The notes under the pieces were generated by a model. The model did no database searches. It was not told the DNA's origin and saw only the letters and a list, made by a program, of their open reading frames with translations. This document shows, piece by piece, positions 11,901 through 26,900 of a DNA stretch of 57,309 nucleotides. Location of the stretch: NCBI GenBank assembly GCA_002633005.1, contig NMRA01001095.1:1-57309 (forward strand). The letters are read 5' to 3'. This DNA is from Phoronis australis (lineage: Eukaryota; Phoronida; Phoronidae). The translations under genes and the position numbers were made by a program. The first letter of the stretch is position 1. Every line of letters starts with the position of its first letter.

Positions 11901-14900
11901 GATATTCAAACGATTCAAGCAGAAATGTTAGTGAATTGAAGAATTGAGTTTTGTTTCTGTCAAATTGTCCGGTTTCTTCCTTCCACAGTTTGACATTATG
12001 TACAACTAAAAACGCTTTGGTGAAGAGTTGTATGTAGAATGGCTGTTTTTGAATAGACCTTTGTTTCATTGCGTATGACGTCTGGTGAATGTTGATATGT
12101 CGGTATTTATGAATCGACTTGGATTGTTAGATACACCGCTGTGTGTAAGAGATAATAAGACTTTTCGAGGATCTTTGCCGTCTTGAATTACATGTCAGTA
12201 ACCATGAGATTTACTATGGTAACTGCTTTTGTCGGGACCACTGCGTCTCTTTCTTACTTTTGAGGAAGTGGACCTACAATAGTACAGACGTGCATGGTAT
12301 GCCTTTTAATCAAATTTATATCATTATTCAGAAGTTCCAAAGCTTCAACTATCGAAGATAGACAAGGACGAAGTGACATCAACTACTGTAACGCTACCTA
12401 TTGCACCAGTCTCAGGTTATCCAAACAGCAATGATATCAAGTAAGTCAACACTTTTTTGGGGAAACAAGAGGTTTCAGATTTTTTCCGCTATTATATTTT
12501 TGTGGAACGCCTTATTTACGAATTTTGTCCACGAAAAAAATAATCGAATGTGTATCTGCAATAAGACTAAAAGTTTATACTGAAGAAACACATGATATGG
12601 TAAGGAGGCTGATGACTCTTCACTCTTGGAAGAAGAGAACATAGCATGGGTGATCTATACTAGAAACATTCAAATCATGAAATAAAAAGAGCATTGCATG
12701 CCTTAAGTTATAAGTACAAGTACTTACAATCAATTGTTGTGAGCCTGCAGTGTTGTATTTACTAGATTGTTATCAGCCTCAGAATGTATTTTAAGCACTC
12801 GAACATCACTAACTCCTTGATGCCAAGTTATCTTCTAAATCTGTTGGCCTTCAATACATGTAAACAGGCAGAAGCATCTGTCACGAGCACATTTTCTTTA
12901 AGCTTTTACATCTATATCTGCATTTGTAGTTTACGAGAACGTCCATAGCGTCGTGGCACGGCCCATTTCACAAGATATTTCCACAAAATGGCCTGTATGT
13001 GCTGGCTGTAGCGCTACCATCTCTACTGAGACTAATCGTCTCGTGAATATTTTGAAACCGGTACTACCATTATGCTGTCATAGTTGTGAAATTCAAAATT
13101 ATCAGCCACATGGCAGTTACGTGGATAAAATTCCTGTGTTCCTATTTTCGACATAGAGTGTACAGTAGGCAGATGATATTAAGGTTTATTTTCAAACCAT
13201 TTTGTTTCAACTCCTTAATTTACTTGGAAACAGGTTTTACCTTATTGTCGTCGAAAGGAAGGAAATTGTCTCCCGTACAAGGAGAGAAACTATCGACGTC
13301 TCCACCTTAAAAGATTATGAGGAGGCGACGTCTAGTGGCAATTCTCGTTATATAGCCGCTAGGTTGACCGCAGCGGAGATGGAAACAAGGAAGACTTTCG
13401 TTGTAGGAGACCAAAAGACGTACGGTGGATATAAAAACGTGCCACTCATAGCTGGAGATAGATACAGATTCCTGATCGGAGTTTTCGTTCAGAACGAATT
13501 TGTAAGTATCTGGATGTTAAAATGCTTACATAATCAAGCAATAACTCAAAGCAGATTAAAGGAGTGAAATTGCCTTACTGTTGGTTGTTTGGTTTGATCA
13601 TTGAACACCATTCCCTTTGTTTTCTATGTTCTCGTGCATAATCTTTTCGCAGAGCTCTATGTTGCAAACATCTTCAAGAGTCAGTGTGCAATCCCGAAAC
13701 ACTCTAGAAGGATGCACTTCGGCAGTAATTCCAGTTTTGATGTGAAGTACATGAACGTGATTCGGTGCACCAAAGCTGGCTAAATCACCGTCCTGTTGTT
13801 TTTTAACTGGAAGAATAGTACTTCACATGTATTTCAAAATTCCAATTTTGAGAGATATTGGTTTGATGAAAACAGACATTGATTTTTTGTTCTGTCTTGT
13901 GTCATTTTCCTCACGACGTTGTACAAAATGGACTTGGTTCTTTTAGTAAAACTGATGTTTGCTTTCTTATGTTTTAGGAGAATAAAACTCATTTTCAAGT
14001 TATTGAATTTGAAGGACTGGCATCCAGTGAATTCATAGAAGGTGATTTTATGAACATTTTAATAATATGCTTTTCAGTTCATTAAAGTAACAATGTGGGG
14101 TGTCATGTTTACTCCTGTGAAATGTTCGTAAACGTTTGTATTCGCAAAACACTAGCTTAATGTTCACAGCTTCAACAAGGTTTGTAACCCTCGAGTAAAT
14201 TTAGAATCAAATGAGTTTAATGGTATTCCCAACTAAAATGTTCAGGTGATCCCAAGATTTCAGGCCATTTATCGAATTACCCGCCACATGGAATCGGGGC
14301 TTATTGGTCGTACCGGTGTAAAAGTAGCAAGTCTGCTATGTAACCAGTGTCCAGTGTGCTTGTATTTGATTGGAGCATCGGGACGTTTATTATAATAAGG
14401 ACTGTATAATAACTCGCTCTCTTTTTATGTTTTTCCAGTCTGCCTTGTTATGAAAATGTTATATAAAGTCAAATAATAACCAACTACGTCACTGGTTTCT
14501 AAACTCAAAGATTAGGATGAGAAGGAAAATGTGGTTATAGTGAATAAATTAAAATTAATGTTTTATGCTCCATCTATGTCAGCCAAGAACTTTAAACAAG
14601 AGAGAATGGCAATGATTGGCGGCGCTTGTGGTGGTGTTGCAGCATTCCTGTTGGTTCTAGCATTGGTAGCTTTCATTGTGCGGAGGTGAGAACGCAAACT
14701 TTCTTACTCAGTCACCTTAAAGGGTGAAACAGTTGACTGGTATAGATTTTGCAAAAAAAAAACAAGTAAATGACGTAGGATAGTGAGATTGTACATGTAA
14801 GTGCAACAATGAAAACAGATTGACAACGTGGTCAAAAGTTTTTGGATTTTTAACTTAAAGGCGGTTTGCCAAAACGGCATTGTCGACTGCAAATTTATGC

Positions 14901-17900
14901 ATATCTAGGAGTGGCCCTGAAGCAAACACTGAAGTATCAGTTAAATCGACAACACTTCATGTAAAACAATGCGTTTTTGTTTAAATGTGTGAACACACAT
15001 TTCGTGTCATATTTTTCGTGATATTATCGTGACTAGGCACAATCTAATAATATGGATTAAATTCATTCCCACTTTCCTCCTGATCATTTGTAGGCGAAGA
15101 CAGAAGGCAGCAAACGAGAGCACCTCCTCAGATCTGCACTTAGATAACATCAAAACAGACGGTCAGTGTCAGTTGTACTAACTTCTTGTCTTATTGTGGT
15201 TCAATGTAATTATCATATCACATCTATTACAGCTAAGCCTGTTCACAACTTTGTAGATGGAGTCTCGTCTCGTTATTGTGTAATGAGATTTCGATAGACG
15301 TCTTGTGAAAGTAGGGTGTTCGGGCTTCTCCGTTGGTGACCTAAGCTAGTTTACTTAACGGGTAGAAAGCCAAAACAGGTCCACAAACCCGCGCGCCAAC
15401 TATATCTGTGCATCAGACTTAGCTCAAGCAGTTCGCCATCTTGTGTCTGCACTCATTAGATTAGACTGCTGATAGCAACCTGTACTAGATTTTAAGTGGA
15501 AGAGGTCTGTGCTCGGAAGCGCTAATACCCTCTTGTGCAGTCAGCAGCTGATACAGAGTTTTCACGGGAGTAGGGCCTAAACTTCAGTTTGGCGTTGTCT
15601 TAGACTGATTGCCAACCAAGGCTTACGAGCTTGTTCTCCCCGAAGCTCTGTCAAGGTTTTATCCATTTGTGTTCCAGGGTTAATGATAGGTTCTTTAACT
15701 ACATATAGATGTACACGTTTGAACGTTATAAGATCTCCGTGCAGGAAGACACGTTGTGTTCACATTAATTGCAGTCATGCTTCTGATTAAGATAATAATC
15801 ACAGTTCTGGAGGTAGTAGCGGCAGTGGTAATTGCCCTATGACTGAAAATTATTATTATAGAAAATATTTGTTAAGAGAGTTTGGCATTGCATTTGGAAA
15901 TTCCTCTAATGGTGATAATCAAAAACAGAATCTACCAATGGCTTCGAAAATGCGTACGTGAATGCCGAACCGATGAATGGAAGTCCACAACCGTCCAACC
16001 CACTTCTGTCGGACCCAGTTTACGAAGACTTCAATAAATCAATCAAAGTGGAAGATTTGGTGTGGTACGTCGGAAATGCCTTTAATAACGACATAGTTGT
16101 AAAAGAGTACGAGGTACGTAAATTTGACATAAACATTTCGACATATCGCTCACTTTCCTTGTATATACATATAAGGCTTTGTCAGAACATGAGAGCGCTC
16201 AATCTACACTTTTCGTGCGCGACTTGCAGTCTATAGTTGACAATCCGATTCAAGTTTACTTTGATGAAGTTTGTCCTGTAAAGAATGCCAGCGTAACAGT
16301 CTGTGTTTTTTGCCTGTGTTGAGACAAAGTTATGCTATTCCGTAATCACTCATTCCGTCTTTTTTGACAACGTACAGCAACACGTGCTCCTAAAATACGA
16401 TAATCCACAACTTAACATACTGTATATATTTATTCAAGACGACTATGTAAACCATCATTCAATTACTGATTTTTAGCTTTGATTTTTCTTTGTTTGTCCC
16501 AAACAATATACATTTGTTAGGCATGAAATACATGAAAAATCTTGCTTGTGTTAAACACTTGTTCGAATGTTTTGTGCAGCTTCTGTCTATATTCTGTGTT
16601 TGTATTTTTCAGAGCCTACCCGCAGATCACATTTTCCCCCATACCGAGGGAATTAAAGAGGAGAATAAGAAGAAAAACCGATTCAAGAACATCTTAGCAT
16701 GTAAATAACTTATTCAAAGGTGGTTTTGCAACTGTTTACCTATCAACGTTTATCTTTGACATGGGGCTTAAAATTGGAAAAATATTAACAAACTTCTCTT
16801 AATTTTTTGCCAAATGAATCGGCAACTGTAATTACAAGAACTGCGTACGTGTGCTATCTTCGAATTTGCAGTTGAAGGTTTGCCAACCCCACACACACTA
16901 AAGCGTTTTTGGAATCGTTCTTGTTGTTTGAAATCGACTTCCAGTACTGTATATAATAAAGCAAAGCAGGGTTTATCAACTAACAAAACGCCGAATTCAT
17001 GTTTCGTTTTTTGGCAGCTTAAAATGAAGAAAGGCACGTTAAACACTGCTTTCAACAATGGAAATGAAAATTTTTGCACCGACCAATGAACAGATGAATG
17101 ATGTTTCCGTTGGTTGTTTTTTTTCAAATTCTTGAAGTTTGCTTTACATTTTACTTAACCAGTCCTTGACATCTCGCGTAACAACCGACCTTGTCGTCTA
17201 CATTTACATTTCAGATGTCTACCATTTGTTGTTATTGATTTGCCAGGTATTGACAGTGAGTCTTGCATTTCTAATACAAACTATTATATCTTCCAACATC
17301 ATCTTCTAGATGACAAAAATCGCGTCGTCCTTGAACTTCTGCCCCACGACATCAATTCTGGCTATGTTAACGCCAGCTACATTGATGCTTACAACCGTCC
17401 TAAGGCATTCATTGCTGCAATGGGTGAGTAATGGAGGCGGTGTATATTGCAATAGAGTGTATTTTGACTCGAGATAGTTTTAGTTTATTTGTTAGAAGTG
17501 GCCCATTTTGTTAACTCTAGAAACTCACGAATCAATGAATCTTTTCAAATGAGGTAACAGGTACTTGGCGACATCTCGCGATGACTTGCGTACGTGTATC
17601 TAATATATCTTTCTCGCAGATTTCTCAGGAGCCTAACCTTGGTACATACATTCTTGGTTTATTACTTGGTCACCATGTGGCGTAGGCTCATCGTACGCGT
17701 TTTTCCCGGAAACAATTTGAAGTCATTATCAATGCTTGTACCTTGCACTCTTTAGGTCCCAACAGAAACACTGTGGAAGACTTTTGGCGAATGATATGGC
17801 AAGAACAAATAACACGGATTGTGATGCTGACCAAGAACGTGGAAGATGGGAAGGTATATCATTTAGTAGCAGGCTCGTATCTTGGATCTGTCAAGAAGGG

Positions 17901-20900
17901 GTCTCACTGGAAAGACATCGGTGCACCATGTCTACATGTAGCTCCAGTGTAGCCATAAAAATTATCAGCATAACTCAATAGTTTCTGGATCTGTGCCCCC
18001 TTCGGATACGTGCATTAACACAGATTATTTTGTTGATATTAGTATAGTTTTTGTCTGTTGGATTTAATTATTGGAAGGAAGACGTATTCCAAGCATAAAC
18101 TCAGTTTTAATATATTAACAAGATTACCAAGCTGCTCACGAATGTCTTTCCTCATAATGTTATTACTGCAATCTGAGTCCTATCCTTACTGCTCCTTGGG
18201 TATCTTGCAAGAAGTGTGTTGTGGTATTCTTATGTAGCCCGGTCATTCTTCGATTCCAGAGGGTCTAACCTACAAGAAATAGCAAATGATGTTTTTTGTT
18301 TTGCAGAAAAGGAATCCACATCAACCCTTTCTGCGAGAAAAAGAAACAAAAAATCGGAGGGATGTAAATTATTTTTTCAAGGTGGCAAACAACATGGCCC
18401 TCAAAATTAGTGTTTCTGTTTTTCTGGGACATTATTCTTCTTAAACAGTTGGGAACTCTTTAACAAAACAAACACTTGGTCTTAATTTGTTCAGAAACAT
18501 TACCGCTGTGTTCACTATTTAAGGTTGCCTGTCTATGACTATACTGAAATTTTGTAAATTGGCTTAACCCGCCTATACTTGAACCGGTAAGACGTATCCT
18601 GCACCATCATGTGACCATTTTGTGATACAAAGAAAAATCCTAACAAGCATGTCGTCTGCAATTCAGTTGATGGCGCATTTCAACGCTTTACACTGCTCTT
18701 AGACTATTCTGAATCTCACTGAGCATAGCTTTGCTCTCTGTTTTCAGCATTGATATACAATCGGTTGACCTTGGACTGTGGAAATTCCAGTCATAAAAAT
18801 AGTGTTTTTGGTACATCATATCAAGTTCTGGTCTTCCAGAAGTTCTGAGAAGAGTGTATAAATTTGTTGAGCTTGAAAGCATAACGAAACCTTTTTCATC
18901 TCTACTCCTTCACATTCCTTTCTGTACCAACAACGGGTGTCTAACAGTTTGTGCGCTATCTTAACTATCAACTTTCAATAACATTAGGGTTGTGTGGTTG
19001 GTTACCATTTCTGTGATATAACCTTGTTTTGCATTTCATCCGGGACCTCCATGTTGTCAATGGTTTCTAGCTAAAGTAGACATGTAATTACGCTGCGATG
19101 CGTTTTTATTTCTGCTGATAGTTGCAATTTTTAACATACATGATTCGTCTTTGCATTTAATTCCATCTGCACAATTCATTTAAAGGCAGTTATGCACCCA
19201 ATTTAGCCAAAAATTAAAGTTGACTTGGAAGACTAATTGTCAACCGCTAGCTGTCTTACATGGTGTCAAATGCAAAATCGTTTAGGACACACGGCATGTG
19301 TGGCGTTACGATCCTGGCGTACGTTTTTGCCTGAATCGAACGCTTGTCGTATTAAACTCGGACATGTACTTTTTCAAGCGACAAAATTGTTTGACTGTAG
19401 ATATTGAAAATTTATGTCGGAGCACATGTTCAATTAGTCAATTAGTCGTGTATGACAGAACTATCGTATACGGGGATCGTATCTGAGTGTCCTGTCATAG
19501 TATTGCAAAGGCGGTCTCAACGTTCCCCATCTCCGATTAGAAGTAATTCCTGGACTTTACACGATCTGGGATCTCGTTATTCTTCGAGACCATTCCCAGC
19601 TTATTAAAATGGTCACCGGATCAAGGAACCGTCTTAAGCCTGGCTCCTAGCACCAGCCAATTACCAATCCTTCTGAAGTTCATCTCTTGTCTCACTAATA
19701 AATAAATTGAAACCGATATAAAAAGGGGGTGTGTGAATCAACAGTTAAGATATTTTAACAAAATGCAGATTCATTGCAGCATTGATACGTGCTAGGATTA
19801 CCGTGTACTTCTAGCGCAAGTGTGAGGTTTACTGGCCAGAAAGGAAGCTAGCCGAAAAATATGGCGATATTTTAGTGACAACTGTAGACAAAGAAAAAGG
19901 GACCGACTTCACTACAAGAAAGTTCGAAGTAACAAAGGTAGGACCGATAAATTTTCAAGTCGGAATATTGTCTAATTCGTCAATTTTTGGATGTTTTATA
20001 TCACCATATAACCTGAATCACACACTTGAAAAAATATAAGTCTTTGTTCTCAATTAAAATTTCAAATGATTTAGCAACCTTGAAAATTCTTTACAGAGAC
20101 TAACTCTCGAATAAAATTGAGGAAGCCATTACCAATGGTAATCAGATAAACGTCCTCGTGCCAGTTAGTCTCAGTTGTAATAGTTTTCAATTGTTCAAAA
20201 TACCTTTCTGCAATCAAAGACGACATTTCACTTTCTGTGGAAGGCCAATTGTGAGCAGCAGTCGCTTAAGACGACCCAGTACCACTTCACATCCTGGCCA
20301 GACCACGGGGTTCCCAGCAGCTCTTCAGCTCTGTGGAAGTTCTACCAAATCGTCAAAGACCACATCCGGGAAGAAAATGACGTCGTACCCACAGTGGTGC
20401 ATTGCAGGTAAGTCAACATGAATTACAACCTTCCATAAACATATACACTGTAATCAAGCGCATTGTAATGTTTTTGACGATGTCATTACAATGGAGTTGA
20501 AACAACACGCGAATACGCCATCATTGTTTTAACGTACGAACCCTTCGTGTTTCTAATATTTCCGTTCTAGACAAAATTACTTTTTAAGTTGTTGCCAGCT
20601 AAAACGTTTTATTTAATCCAATTGTGTTATAAATCTACGCTGTGTTCCTTAAGTCTAGATTCTTGGGAGTTTTGTAAAATGGCGCAAATATTAGCGAAAG
20701 GTGGCAATTATAATGAAATTATAATGTTGTATATTTCCTGGTCTCCGCATTTACTTACTCGTATAACTGCCATCTTCCCGGTTGGGGNNNNNNNNNNNNN
20801 NNNNNNNNNNNNNNNNNNNNNNNNNNNNNNNNNNNNNNNNNNNNNNNNNNNNNNNNNNNNNNNNNNNNNNNNNNATTCGTCAATTTTTGGATGTTTTATA

Positions 20901-23900
20901 TCACCATATAACCTGAATCACACCCTTGAAAAAATATAAGTCTTTGTTCTCAATTAAAAATTCAAATGATTTAGCAACCTTGAAAATTCTTTACAGAGAC
21001 TAACTCTCGAATAAAATTGAGGAAGCCATTACCAATGGTAATCAGATAAACGTCCTCGTGCCAGTTAGTCTCAGTTGTAATAGTTTTCAATTGTTCAAAA
21101 TACCTTTCTGCAATCAAAGACGACATTTCACTTTCTGTGGAAGGCCAATTGTGAGCAGCAGTCGCTTAAGACGACTCAGTACCACTTCACATCTTGGCCA
21201 GACCACGGGGTTCCCAGCAGCTCTTCAGCTCTGTGGAAGTTCTACCAAATCGTCAAAGACCACATCCGGGAAGAAAATGACGTCGTACCCACAGTGGTGC
21301 ATTGCAGGTAAGTCAACATGAACTACAACCTTCCATAAACATATACACTGTAATCAAACGCACTGTAATGTTGTTGACGATGTCATTACAATGGAGTTGA
21401 AACAACACGCGAATACGCCATCATTGTTTTAACGTACGAACGCTTCGTGTTTCTAATATTTCCGTTCTAGACAAAATTACTTTTTAAGTTGTTGCCAGCT
21501 CAAACGTTTTATTTAATCCAATTGTGTTATAAACCTACGCTGTGTTCCTTAAGTCTAGATTCTTGGGAGTTTTGTAAAATGGCGCAAATATTAGCGAAAG
21601 GTGGCAATTATAATGAAATTATAATGTTGTATATTTCCTGGTCTCCGCATTTACTTACTCGTATAACTGCCATCTTCCCGGTTGGCGGCCGGTGAAGGTA
21701 GACGGTCAACTCGCAAGTTGTGTCTTGTGTCAATTTTGCTACTACTGGGCGTGGAAAGGACGAACATTTCCTTATTGCTAGATGTTAGCATGGCAGCTCT
21801 GAAAAAACATCGGGATAAGCTGACTTGTTGTGCCCCGTCTCAGCCAATGATGAACTTTCTGAGCAATCCGCTCATCGATGGTGTCGCAAGTGAAAGGGTA
21901 TTTTAAATTTCATCTTTCACATTTGCAGTGCTGGCGTGGGTCGAACTGGCACTTTCATCATGATGGACATCCTTTCCGATCAAGCAGACGCAGAGGGCGC
22001 GGTTGACGTTTTAGGTCAACTCCGACAACTTCGCCAACAGCGAGTCAACATGGTGCAAACGGTGGTATGGATATTTTAAAATATTTGTAAATATATGTGG
22101 ACTGCACTTTGGACAATCCAAACAAACGATGTCCAATTGGCGACAGTGAAACACGAAAAAGACGGTGATAGGAATAGCTCTCTTGCGAGTTTCTCGTTAG
22201 TCAATGTGACGTCATCGGAAGAGGGGCAAATGCCGCCATATTGCTCATGTTTTACCCCGAGTCTTTGCTGCACACGCTAAATCTTACTGGAGTTTCCATG
22301 GTGAATTTTACGATGGATCGTGAAATAACAGTGAATGGACGAAGAAAATGTGAACTTGTTATGTTGTGCGAAGCTGTGAACGGACTAAAATTGGAACTCA
22401 ACCCGGTCTAGGCCTGATTACCGCAGGCATACAGCTTTTCAAGGGCGATAGAGTATCTCCATAAAAAGTTACTCACTTCAAAATACAGTAAATAAAACAA
22501 AATGAAACATGCATATGTGCACATGGAGTTATAATTAACACATACCCTGACTCTGTATACAATATAGTCAACAAAATAACTTGAACGTATCCATGAAAAC
22601 CTCACTGTTTGCTAGAGTTTCTCTCACCGGCGCCATTTGGAGGAAGTTACGTGAAATCCCGCCTGTTAACCAACAAAAAGTCTAAAGGACACAAATCTTA
22701 CGAATTTCACTTGATATTTTCTCAAACTATTTTGCAAGTGTCACGCGTCAGGTCTCGGGTTTCGCTCAGTCTCGCGCTAGCCTTTGCCTCATACTCACCT
22801 GACTCGGTTGAAATACTTACCGGTTATCGCGCACGCGGTCAAAGTTAACAGTAACCACACAGTGGAGTTGAAATTCTTCGCCGGTCACCTGAATTGCCGT
22901 AGCTACATGTATGCTTCATCGAAGATATGTTTAGAAGCAGAAAGGATCACTGAGCGCCTTTTTAGGTGATAATTTTAGGTGTAGAATGTATTTTTGAAGA
23001 GGTGAAAACTTAATCAGTGATCGGATTTCGCCTACCGCCCTTTTGAAATTCACCGGACGAGATAAGTACAGAACGCGATAGAACGTATTGTAATGGGAAT
23101 CTGAATTTCATTTGCCTGAACAGCAATGCTTGTTTGGCATTTTTGGAACTAAACGGCTAAAAATTCGAAGAAAATATCAGAACACACTTTGCTACCGTAA
23201 TGGGCAAATGGCTAAACCACAAGCTATTGCCCCACTTCCCTTGACGTCACAGTTAAGTCTCACATAATCTCGCGTTATTGTTATTAACTGCAAAAGGACT
23301 ACTGCTCGATTTTTTATGTCAAACAAAATGTCTGAAGTTTTTTGCCTACTTTTATCGAAAAGGGTTCTATTTTTGCTTTGGAAATAAGACAAAATAGACA
23401 ATTGTTTCTGTTCCTATTGCGTAGTGAAGTGGTATTTTTCCTTCGCTTTCAAAAAAGTCACCACATGCCAGAAAAAAATGGGTCGAGTTCTTTTTTAGCA
23501 ACGCCATCTGATGCTATGGGAAACGTTTCAAGAGTGAGCAGGCATTGAAACAGTAGATCTCTTTTTCATTTAATGCACCCACCTTATGCATACCTAGATC
23601 CTGCCATTTTAGTGGTTCCTAGCTATTGAGAACGTGGTGCAAATTTTGAAGATTGAGAAAAGTGTGGATTTTATAATGGCGACAACTGTATCCGGAAGTG
23701 AACTAACTAACTGTATATTTCGAGCAACAGTTTGCGCACCTTGATTTTAAGCACGTTTGTCACTGTTTTAAGGACCAATACAAGTTCATCTACACCGCAA
23801 TGGTAGAAAAGCTACACACGGGAGACACCTTCATCCCAACAGCTGAGTTTCAGTCTCGTCTACAGGAAATCATGTCCAACAAGACAACTTTGAAGAAAGA

Positions 23901-26900
23901 GCTCAAAGTGAGTATTTTCTCTAAACTACGGTCTATTGCATGCAATTTGCGGCAAATGTTTATCAGCTACCTGTCAAACTATCAACGAAAATGTAACCAA
24001 TATGTCCATCGGAGAGAATTCCTGCTTTTGTTTCCATATGCTAGCTGACCTTAAATGTATCGTTTTTGTCCTTTTACATATATGTAGGTTATTATTGGCA
24101 TTGTTAGTTATATGTTGGTTGTTCTCATCGTCGTCGTCGTCGTTGTTGAAGTTCATTCTCTTACCAGAGGTGGGTCTAATCCCAAGGGAAGTGATGCTTA
24201 GTGCGTAGTACTTGGTAAAGTCAAATATACTTAATTCATTACTTATTTGTTGTAATCTCGGCCACTGGCTCTCATTGTAGACTTTAAATCGACTGTGCCT
24301 GGCTGCAGACGCCGAGGAGTATGCCGCTGGGAAACTGAAAGAAAACTCTCCCAAGAATAGAGATCCAAACATTCTGCCGCGTGAGTTTAAAGTTTTCGAT
24401 AGCTTTTTAGCTACGTCGCGAGGAAATTTAGCATTTTGAAGTGAAAAATAAAACTCAAAACTGGTTTTGTTGATTTAGTTAAGCCCACCTCATAACTTTA
24501 TATGTGAACATCGATCATCAACCCCGTTATACCCATCATTACCTTTAAAGGGTGACATGGCTAAGTTGTACAAATTATGGTTCTCACTAATATTGTTACT
24601 CTCGCTCTGAATACGTTCATGAGAGAAAATAAAATCGGTATTCCACCCTGAAACAACCGGCAAGCTTTCATTATCTAGCGATGTTTCTTACTTTGTTCTT
24701 AGTTGAAGCCCAAATAATGCCATATTTGTATTACCCAAGGTTTTGGTCAGTAATTGTGTGGAGCTTTTTGCTGTCAGCTAAGAATACTTTTTAATACCGC
24801 GTTCTGTACATCATTTCAGTTGGACGATCTCGTCCCTACTTGATGACGGCGGCCGATGATGGAGGAAATGACTACATAAATGCAGTCTTCGTGAACGTGA
24901 GTGAAGTTAATCCTGCTAAGCCACATTCCCGTCAAGAGTTTAAGGTTAAAAATGATTTTTGGGCTTGGACATAACACTTCGTCATTGCTGGAGAATTGAT
25001 CCTACAGCATGACATGTCACAGAGGATCATTTTGTGAGTCTATTTATGTCTATAATATTTGCCTGTTACATCCCACTGGCAAGCCCAGAATTCCTTTTCA
25101 CCAAAGCAAGGACCAAGTTGAACAGAAATTGACAATGGCATTAGCAATGGTATTCATTAGAGTAGATAAATTTGATGTAGTTGCAAGTAGTGCATTTCAT
25201 AAATTCACGTTTTGGTTACAGCTTCATTTTTATCATTTACTGGTTCTTCATGCAAGCAAGACCCGATTTTTATTAGGTGTAATCTTAAGTTCAACACTTT
25301 CATGGTTAAGGGAATATTGTTAATGTGTGCGCTGCTCGCCAGGTGACAGCATCTCTCAGTGTGTTTGGTGTGGGATAGCTACGAGTTATAAATATGGTTG
25401 ATTGCTAAGTGCACGTTGCTTGTCTGGTACAAATCAACTTGGTGGCAGCGGTAGGATCTTAAAATGGCTAAAACAAAGCCACCGAAACTCGACCCAACAA
25501 TCACTGACGACAAAGCAGAGGTCATTGAGCTGTGGCTAGGACTTTTCAATGACTTTTGTACTTTGCAAGACTGACGAGATCTCTCAAAAGAGGGTTATGA
25601 ACAGTGGAACCCGGCAAACTAGGCGTTCGAAATTAGTGCCTTCCGCCTAGCCCTCCCTATCGAGGTTCTAAAAATTATGAAAAAATTATGAAAAGTGCTA
25701 TTGTCCCAACGATGACGACCTCTGCGCCCACGACGGGCAAAAATGACACCTACATTGGGTAGCCCTGGACTTGGCAGCAGAAGCTCCTGGCTCATTACTC
25801 TGGACAAGACACAATTTTGGCCGACAGAATGAAATTTGTCGAACAGTGTCGGCAACGACCAGAAGAATCCATTCACGATTTCGAGGCCCGGTGTAAACAT
25901 CTGGGGGCCAAGTGCAAATACAACGACATGGCACACCCTGAGCGAGAGCTAATCAGAGATCCGTTTATCATCGGTCTCCATGATGATCACTTGCGTGCTC
26001 AACTCTTGCGTCACTGTAAGGATGGTGGAACTGTGTACACACTCGATGACGTTGTTGCCAAGGCTAAGGCATGGGGAAGGGCAGACCTCGTAAACACCTG
26101 CGTTATGGAATCCCACAACACTGATGAGCATGTCAATTACACTGCAGCTAAACAGAAATCCAAAATCAGCGCAACCTGCTGCTATACAGTGTAATTATTC
26201 TGGGGCACTTGAACGCCATAACCGTAAAACCTGCCCGGCAGCAAAACCAGGAGTTTTCTGCAAACACTGTTATGGGCCGAAACACTTTACAGTTGTATGT
26301 CGTAGTACCAAAGACAAGTGGAAATCGCAGTACATAGCTATGACAGAGGTTGAACCTAGTGCATGCTGTAAATGACAATGATGCTGACTTTAATAGTGAC
26401 TACATCAATGTCTCTCTATTCATGGTCAACGACCAGTCAAAGAACGATACTCCTGCGAAGTTATCCACTGATTTGAACTTGTCTGTGACAGGAGACACGT
26501 TTTGTGCTCTTCCCTGTCATCTTGATTCTGCGGCAACTCAAAATACGTTGCCAGTTCACTTGTACTTAAAATTGGGTACGCTTGACTGTATGGCTCCGTC
26601 TAACACAAACTTAACCTCGTATGGTGGGGGAAAAATCCAACTCTGGGCAAAATCAGTCTTGTGTGCGATAACGATTCGAACAAGTACTTCCCCATTGACT
26701 TTGAGGTAGTTGATCTTCGTGGTGCTACAGTCAGGGCTGCCCTATTATGTAGCAAAACTGTACTTGTTATGCAATTGATGAACTATGATCAAACTCGTGT
26801 TTATGGGTGTTCATACCAGATTTCTGAAACTTCACTAGACCCCAGCAGTAGCCCATTAACTAAAGATTCGGTTTTTTCTCACGTCTCAGATGTTTTAATT

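Larger units (their letters stand above)
19975..21686 (+). repeat. 812-bp direct duplication flanking an assembly gap (probable unmerged haplotypes)
   Basis: Bases 19975-20786 and 20875-21686 are the same sequence at an exact 900-bp offset, with 11 substitutions and no indel (about 98.6% identity). The first copy stops at the N run (20788-20874, 87 Ns) and the second begins right after it. Each carries the same RPTP exon. The two exonic differences (acc/act, tcc/tct) are synonymous. Duplication ending exactly at a gap is the mark of overlapping contig ends from two alleles that were not merged, rather than of a real tandem duplication. Confidence 0.85.

Noticed and set aside
12953-13156. Cysteine-containing frame [20 protein letters not shown]
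   Set aside because: It lies in the intron before the exon at 13234, with no acceptor/donor in frame and no zinc-finger spacing.
20589-21695. Open frames starting MLPA(K/Q)[10 protein letters not shown] at 20589 and 21489, present twice
   Set aside because: They are intron sequence of the duplicated haplotype segment; the repetition comes from the assembly duplication and not from a repeated gene.
24309-24380. Acceptor ctgcag at 24303-24308 for the D2 entry exon
   Set aside because: It would break the phase with the preceding phase-0 exon. The acceptor cattgtag at 24273-24280 gives the family-like ELK-TLN join and the right frame.
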